Below are positions 5,071 to 9,644 of a stretch of 9,644 nt of DNA, in pieces. The DNA lies in the NCBI GenBank assembly GCA_038248985.1, contig JBBRWV010000132.1, positions 1 to 9,644 on the forward strand. Direction: 5' to 3'. Below the pieces are notes generated by a model. It was not told the origin of the DNA. It saw nothing but the letters and a program-made list of their open reading frames with translations, and made no database searches. Within the stretch, counting starts at the first letter, position 1; the number at the start of each line of letters is the position of its first letter. The position numbers were made by a program, and so were the translations under genes. Source of the stretch: JBBRWV01 sp038248985 (GTDB taxonomy: Bacteria; Planctomycetota; Phycisphaerae; WQYP01).

Positions 5071-6672
5071 GTGCCCCCACCGACCACCAACACCCCCTCC
5101 TTCGAATCCTTCTCCACCCTCGCCACCACCACCCCCGCTCCCGCCAACTCCCGCCTCGCCATCCCCATCTTCCGCACCCTCCACGCAGATCACCTCACCC
5201 CCCTCACCGCCTTCGAACGCCTCGCCAAAAAATCACCCCACGCCTTCCTCCTCGAATCCGTCGTCGGCGGCGAACGCATCGCCCGCTACTCCTTCCTCGC
5301 CACCGCCCCCCACACCCTCATCAAAGCCCACGATCACCTCGTCACCCTCCAAGCCCTCTCCCCCAATTCCCCCATCACCTCTCGCACCTTCACCTCCGCA
5401 GATCCCCTCCAAGACCTCGAAGCCCTCCTCGCCCCCGTCCACGGCGTAAAACTCTCCTCCGGCACCACCCTCCCCACCTTCGTCGGCGGCGCCGTCGGCT
5501 ACGCCGGCTACGACACCGTCCGCTACCTCGAACCCGAAAAACTCGCCGCCAGCCCTCCCGATGATCGCCACCTCCCCGACCTCCTCTTCGGCCTCTATGA
5601 CGAAACCGTCATCTTCGACCACGTCCAAAAAACCATCCTCGTCGTCGCCAACGCCCACATCCCCACCACTCAGCCCTCCTCCCTCAGTCCTCAATTCCTG
5701 CGCGCCGCCTATGACGCCGCCGTCGCCCGCATCGACGCCCTCATCGACGACCTCCAATCCCCTCTCTCCTTCGAACTCGGTTCCATCAACCTCGCCTCCG
5801 AACTCCGCCCCCCCTACACCGCCAACATGACCCAGGCCCAGTATGAACAATCCGTCCGCGCCGCTCAGGAATACATCAAGGCCGGCGACATCTTCCAGGT
5901 CGTCCTCTCCCAACGCCTCCAAACCACCACCACCGCCCGACCCTTCGACATCTACCGCGCCCTCCGCGTCATCAATCCCAGCCCCTTCATGTTCTACCTC
6001 GCCAGCCCCGACTGCATCCTCATCGGCTCCAGCCCCGAAATCATGTGCCGCGTCCAGGACGGCATCATCACCAACCGCCCCCTCGCCGGCACCCGCCCCC
6101 GCGGCAAAACCGACGAACAGGATCAAGCCCTCGAAGCCGAACTCCTCGCCGACCCCAAAGAACGCGCCGAACACATCATGCTCGTCGACCTCGGCCGCAA
6201 CGACGTCGGCCGCGCCGCCGAACTCGGCTCCGTCAAAGTCTCCGACGTCCTCACCATCGAACGCTACTCCCACGTCATGCACATCGTCTCCAACGTCACC
6301 GGAAAACTCGCCCCCGATAAATCCCTCTTCGACGCCCTCCGCCTCACCCTCCCCGTCGGCACCGTCTCCGGCGCCCCCAAAATCCGCGCCATGCAGATCA
6401 TCGACGAACTTGAACCCACCAAACGCGGCCCCTACGCCGGTGCCGTCGGCTACATCGACTACCACCAGAACATGGACACCTGCATCGCCCTCCGCACCAT
6501 GGTCATCACCAAAACCAACCCCTCTGATCCCTCTTCCTCCCACACCGTCTACGTCCAAGCCGGTGCCGGCCTCGTCGCCGACTCCATCCCCGCCAACGAG
6601 CATCAGGAATGTATCAACAAAGCCTCCGCCCTCCTAAAAGCCGTCGCCCTCGCCGAACAAGGCCTCTCGTAA
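5071..6672 (+). CDS. trpE: Anthranilate synthase component I (EC 4.1.3.27)
   Basis: A 533-residue chorismate-using enzyme that makes anthranilate with an amidotransferase partner (TrpG, not in the window). The N-terminal domain carries LLES at 60-63, the motif linked to tryptophan feedback binding, followed by 'GGERIARYSFLA'. The C-terminal chorismate domain shows 'NPSPFMFYL', 'GSSPEIM', 'PLAGTRPRG' (337-345), 'EHIMLVDLGRND' (367-378), 'HVMHIVSNV' (401-409), 'GTVSGAPKIRAM' (430-441) and 'QAGAGLVADS' (496-505). Ala339 in the P-L-A-G-T motif points to TrpE. The related PabB of folate synthesis has Lys there, which matters because folate genes lie next door. The GTG start has GGAG six bases before it and suits the first strand of the domain, although the first 25 residues are a low-complexity Thr/Pro/Ser tail. 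The CPBP gene follows by 46 bases and may be cotranscribed. Confidence 0.95.
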   Translation: MPPPTTNTPSFESFSTLATTTPAPANSRLAIPIFRTLHADHLTPLTAFERLAKKSPHAFLLESVVGGERIARYSFLATAPHTLIKAHDHLVTLQALSPNSPITSRTFTSADPLQDLEALLAPVHGVKLSSGTTLPTFVGGAVGYAGYDTVRYLEPEKLAASPPDDRHLPDLLFGLYDETVIFDHVQKTILVVANAHIPTTQPSSLSPQFLRAAYDAAVARIDALIDDLQSPLSFELGSINLASELRPPYTANMTQAQYEQSVRAAQEYIKAGDIFQVVLSQRLQTTTTARPFDIYRALRVINPSPFMFYLASPDCILIGSSPEIMCRVQDGIITNRPLAGTRPRGKTDEQDQALEAELLADPKERAEHIMLVDLGRNDVGRAAELGSVKVSDVLTIERYSHVMHIVSNVTGKLAPDKSLFDALRLTLPVGTVSGAPKIRAMQIIDELEPTKRGPYAGAVGYIDYHQNMDTCIALRTMVITKTNPSDPSSSHTVYVQAGAGLVADSIPANEHQECINKASALLKAVALAEQGLS

Positions 6673-6718
6673 TGAACCACTACCGCTAAGCCCACAACCA
6701 ACCCCGCCTGAGGACTCC

Positions 6719-7483
6719 ATGCCCCCCAACGCCCAACCTCCTCGCTCCATCTACGACATCCCGCTCCCCGACCCCCCCGGCAGCTTCCTCGCCTCCCGCC
6801 CTCACCTCCCCTACCTCCTTCCTTTCTTCTGCTTCATCCTCTTTTTCCTCCCCTCCATGTTCGGCAATCTGGCAGGCCTCCACTGGGAACAACTCTGGAT
6901 CACCTACCATCCCCTTATCTACTTCACCAAAACTATCGTCGCCGCCCTCCTCCTCTACCTCCTCTGGACCCACTACACCAAAATTCGCTGGACCCACCTC
7001 CCCCTCGGTCTCCTCCTCGGCCTCCTCGGCACACCCCTCTGGATCGGCGCCACCTACCTCACCCACTCCCTCGGACTCACCAACCCCACCCCCATCATCA
7101 CCTACAACCCCGACCTCATGCTCCCCCTCGACCACCAACGCTGGCTCTTCTTCTTCATCCGTATCGCCGGCCCCACCCTCGTCGTCCCCCTCATGGAAGA
7201 ACTCCTCTTCCGCGACTTCCTCCAACGCACCCTCCTCAACTCCGCCGATTTCCAATCCGTCCCCATCGGCACCTACTCCCTCCGCTCCCTCCTCCTCATG
7301 TCCGCCTTCTTCGCCGTCAACCACGGTGCCTCCATGCTCCTCCCCGGCTTCCTCTACGGCCTCCTCATGGGCCTCCTCGTCATCCGCACCAAATCCCTCG
7401 GCGCCTGCATCCTCGCCCACGCCGCCACCAACCTCACCCTCTACCTCTACTGCATCCACACCGGCGACTGGCAATTCATGTAA
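6719..7483 (+). CDS. CPBP/CAAX-protease family membrane protein, exosortase-associated type
   Basis: A 254-residue polytopic inner membrane protein. The family's three catalytic motifs are intact: EExxxR as E160-E161...R165 ('MEELLFRDF'), FxxxH as F198...H202 ('FAVNHG') and HxxxN as H234...N238 ('HAATN'). Such proteins are intramembrane metal-independent or metal-dependent CAAX-type proteases. Hydrophobic segments lie at about 31-48, 66-84, 95-113, 142-158, 190-201, 208-224 and 228-246. The early 'LPYLLPFFCFILFF' and 'HPLIYFTKTIVAALLLYLLW' pattern resembles the CAAX-related subgroup found with exosortase/PEP-CTERM systems (TIGR03008). I recall that pattern and could not score it. The ATG has GAGG five bases before it. 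It follows trpE with no separate promoter that I can see, and converges on the sugar dehydratase gene. Confidence 0.85.
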   Translation: MPPNAQPPRSIYDIPLPDPPGSFLASRPHLPYLLPFFCFILFFLPSMFGNLAGLHWEQLWITYHPLIYFTKTIVAALLLYLLWTHYTKIRWTHLPLGLLLGLLGTPLWIGATYLTHSLGLTNPTPIITYNPDLMLPLDHQRWLFFFIRIAGPTLVVPLMEELLFRDFLQRTLLNSADFQSVPIGTYSLRSLLLMSAFFAVNHGASMLLPGFLYGLLMGLLVIRTKSLGACILAHAATNLTLYLYCIHTGDWQFM

Positions 7484-7567
7484 AATTCACCAGGCTCTGT
7501 CTCAATTCTTCACGCAAGAAATTCTTCCGCCACCTCGCCCATCCCCACAAATCATAACCGCCCCCCT

Positions 7568-9619
7568 TTATTCTTCGCCCTCCTTCAATCGCTTCGCCGC
7601 CTTCGCTCCCTCCTGCTCCGCCCCCGTCCCCTCCTCCACCCACGGCCGCATCTCCGGCACATACCGCTGCAACGCCCGCAACACCCGCCCCCGCTCCTGG
7701 CAATGCTGCAACGTCTCCAACTCATCCATCATCGCCTGCACAAACTCCCGTTGCGCTGCCCCCGCCGCCGGCCCCTTCCACACCGCAATCTTCGGATGCC
7801 GCGTCGCCATCATGTTCTCCCCCCGTATGCTCAATTCCTCATACAACTTCTCCCCCGGCCGCAACCCCGTGAACACAATCGGTATGTCCACCTCCGGCCG
7901 CAGACCGCTCAAAATAATCAGGTCCCGCGCCAAATCCAATATCCGCACCGGCTGACCCATGTCCAAAACAAAAATCTCCCCGCGCTGCCCCAACGCCCCC
8001 GCCTGCAATACCAACTGGCTCGCCTCCGGTATCGTCATGAAATAACGCCGCATCTCCGGATGCGTCACCGTCACCGGCCCTCCCGCCGCAATCTGCTGCT
8101 TGAAAATCGGCACCACGCTCCCGTTGCTCCCCAGCACATTCCCAAACCGCACCGTAATAAAATTCGTCTTGCTCCGCCGCGCTAAATTCTGAATATATAT
8201 CTCCGCGCATCGCTTCGTCGTCCCCATGATGCTCGACGGATTCACCGCCTTGTCCGTCGATATCATCACAAAATTCTTCACCCCGTACTCCGCCGACATA
8301 TCCGCCAGCACCTTCGTCCCAAACACATTGTTCCGTATCGCCTCACCAGGATTCATCTCCGCCAGCGGAACATGCTTGTGCGCCGCCGCATGAAAAATCA
8401 AGCTCGGCTGGTTCTCACTGATCACCTGCTCCACCCGCACCGCATCCGATATGTCCCCAATCGACGCCACCATCTGCACGTTCGGAAAATTCTTCCGCAA
8501 CTCCCGGTCAATCTCAAATACCGCGTTCTCCGCCTTGTCCAATAGCACCAGCAGCTTCGGCTCAAATCGGCACACCGTCCGGCACATCTCGCTCCCGATG
8601 CTCCCCCCCGCCCCGCTCACCAGCACCACCTGCCCATGAATCATCGACCCCACCGCTCCCATGTCCATCTCCACCGCATCCCGCCCCAGCACATCATTCA
8701 CCGACACCCCCCGCATCTGATTCGCCTGCGCCGTCCCCGCCAAAATATCCGCCATCGACGGCACCGTCCGAAAACGTATCGCCCCCGCTCCCCCGCCCGC
8801 CCCGTCTCCCCGCAACCCGTTCGCCATCTGCGTCGCCCGACACAAACTCACAATCCGCTGCATCTCCTTATTGCTCGCGCTCGGCAACGCAATCAATATC
8901 TCCCCCACCTGCAACTCCCCGCACACCCGCGGCAAACTGCTCACCTGCCCCACCACCGGCACACCCCCCACCTTCGACCGCTGCTTCGACACATCATCAT
9001 CCAACACCCCCACCACCCGATACCGCTGCTCCGGCATCCGCGAAATCTCCCGCACCACCCCCTCCGCCGCATCCCCGCCTCCCACAATCAACAATCGCAC
9101 CAGCCCCCCCGCCGCAATCGGTCGGCTCTCTTCATACACCAACCGGCTCACCATCCGCACCCCGCCCACCAGCAAAACCCCCAGCAGCCAATCCAGCAAA
9201 AACACCGTTTCCGGCATCCCGCTGAACCGCGCCTCCCCCATCTTCCACACCCACCAAGTCTGCCACGCATAATAACCCGCAAACACCAGCCCCAGCGCAA
9301 TCTGCGACCCCGCCAGCAAATTCACCACATCCCCCAGCCCCACATACCGCCACGCACCGCTCCCCCCGCGATGCAACCCCAGCATCACCCACACCACCAC
9401 CTTCACCCCAATCACCATCGGCAGCAGCGGCCAAAACCACTCGCTCATCCAATGCCGCCCCGCCGCCGTCACAAATCCAAAATCAAACCGCACCGCCATC
9501 GCCAGCCAAAAAGCCCCCGTCAGCAGCACCATATGCACCACCAGCGTCCCCCCCGACAGCCATCCGCCGCGCCGCGTCACCCGCCCCGCTCCGTCAATCT
9601 GTCCAAAAACAGTTCTCAC
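7568..9619 (-). CDS. Membrane-anchored nucleotide-sugar 4,6-dehydratase (FlaA1/CapD-type polysaccharide biosynthesis protein)
   Basis: A 683-residue protein. Four membrane segments (about 22-44, 62-82, 98-118 and 138-158) are followed by a first Rossmann-like domain ('LLIVGGGDAAEGVVREI', 176-192, to about 255) and a C-terminal short-chain dehydrogenase domain from about 330. There, 'SGAGGSIGSE' (335-344) binds NAD, and 'HAAAHKHVPLAE' (410-421) and 'ISTDKAVNPSSIMGTTK' (453-469) form the active site, with Met465 and Lys469 replacing the usual Tyr-xxx-Lys, as in FlaA1/CapD-type dehydratases. 'TGLRPGEKLYEEL' (584-596) is also typical. The likely role is forming a UDP-4-keto-6-deoxy sugar for capsule, exopolysaccharide or glycan synthesis at the inner membrane. 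The GTG at 9619 follows AAAGAGG very closely, and the frame stays open to the window edge, so the true start may lie a little further upstream. The sugar substrate is not determinable. Low-complexity residues 270-279 (Gly/Ala) sit between the domains. Confidence 0.92.
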   Translation of the reverse strand: MRTVFGQIDGAGRVTRRGGWLSGGTLVVHMVLLTGAFWLAMAVRFDFGFVTAAGRHWMSEWFWPLLPMVIGVKVVVWVMLGLHRGGSGAWRYVGLGDVVNLLAGSQIALGLVFAGYYAWQTWWVWKMGEARFSGMPETVFLLDWLLGVLLVGGVRMVSRLVYEESRPIAAGGLVRLLIVGGGDAAEGVVREISRMPEQRYRVVGVLDDDVSKQRSKVGGVPVVGQVSSLPRVCGELQVGEILIALPSASNKEMQRIVSLCRATQMANGLRGDGAGGGAGAIRFRTVPSMADILAGTAQANQMRGVSVNDVLGRDAVEMDMGAVGSMIHGQVVLVSGAGGSIGSEMCRTVCRFEPKLLVLLDKAENAVFEIDRELRKNFPNVQMVASIGDISDAVRVEQVISENQPSLIFHAAAHKHVPLAEMNPGEAIRNNVFGTKVLADMSAEYGVKNFVMISTDKAVNPSSIMGTTKRCAEIYIQNLARRSKTNFITVRFGNVLGSNGSVVPIFKQQIAAGGPVTVTHPEMRRYFMTIPEASQLVLQAGALGQRGEIFVLDMGQPVRILDLARDLIILSGLRPEVDIPIVFTGLRPGEKLYEELSIRGENMMATRHPKIAVWKGPAAGAAQREFVQAMMDELETLQHCQERGRVLRALQRYVPEMRPWVEEGTGAEQEGAKAAKRLKEGEE

Positions 9620-9644
9620 CCCCTCTTTATCGGTCGTACCCCCC

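Noticed and set aside
5233..6637. Long open frames overlapping trpE on both strands: a Ser/Pro/Ala-rich frame on + (264 residues) and a Gly/Val/Glu-rich frame on - (456 residues)
   Set aside because: They are shadows produced by the C-ending codons of trpE. They have low-complexity composition, no family motifs and no ribosome sites, while trpE shows all its motifs throughout.
7506..7520. Short hairpin TTCTT-CACGC-AAGAA in the convergent gap 7484-7567 as a bidirectional terminator
   Set aside because: The stem is only five mostly A-T pairs, with no U tract. It is too weak to call, and I see nothing else in this gap.

Overview
The window comes from a GC-rich bacterium with an extreme strand asymmetry. 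The + strand is rich in C whichever strand the genes lie on, so + genes end most codons in C and - genes end most codons in G. Gene content is that of an ordinary chromosome: thyA-folA, trpE, an exosortase-type CAAX protease relative and a polysaccharide sugar dehydratase, with Shine-Dalgarno sites and sigma70-like -10 boxes. A planctomycete or related PVC-group bacterium is my best guess, but it rests on general style only and is not proven.

Left edge (1-1075): a secreted TIM-barrel glycoside hydrolase on the - strand that looks broken twice. Its signal peptide (start at 1075) is out of frame with the mature protein because of a missing base in a G run at 968-971. Its 3' end is cut off soon after the catalytic WNE motif, at about 140, where base composition also changes. 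From there to the window edge is foreign-looking DNA with a possible partial ORF (1-59). Next come a DUF486 small membrane protein (1096-1431, -) and, divergently, an aldo/keto reductase (1588-2682, +).

Middle (2706-5070): a - strand run reading thyA, folA, then a toxin-antitoxin pair (RelE-like toxin first, HTH antitoxin second, 4-base overlap). thyA and folA form the deoxythymidylate/folate cycle: ThyA makes dTMP and dihydrofolate, and FolA reduces dihydrofolate back to tetrahydrofolate. The toxin-antitoxin pair has its own likely promoter and palindromic operator just after folA. It lacks the strong C bias of the flanking genes, so it is probably acquired.

Right half (5071-9644): divergent from thyA, trpE (anthranilate synthase component I, first step of tryptophan synthesis) starts behind a good -10 box and is followed by a CPBP/CAAX-protease-like membrane protein. 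Convergent with them, a large membrane-anchored FlaA1/CapD-type nucleotide-sugar dehydratase fills 7568-9619. The CAAX-type protease resembles the subgroup associated with exosortase/PEP-CTERM sorting, which often goes with exopolysaccharide production. That offers a weak link between the last two genes.

No tRNA, rRNA, CRISPR array or complete insertion sequence was seen. The most useful observations are the doubly damaged hydrolase, the toxin-antitoxin insertion with its operator, the strand-wide base skew, and a C8 tract inside the trpE promoter spacer.
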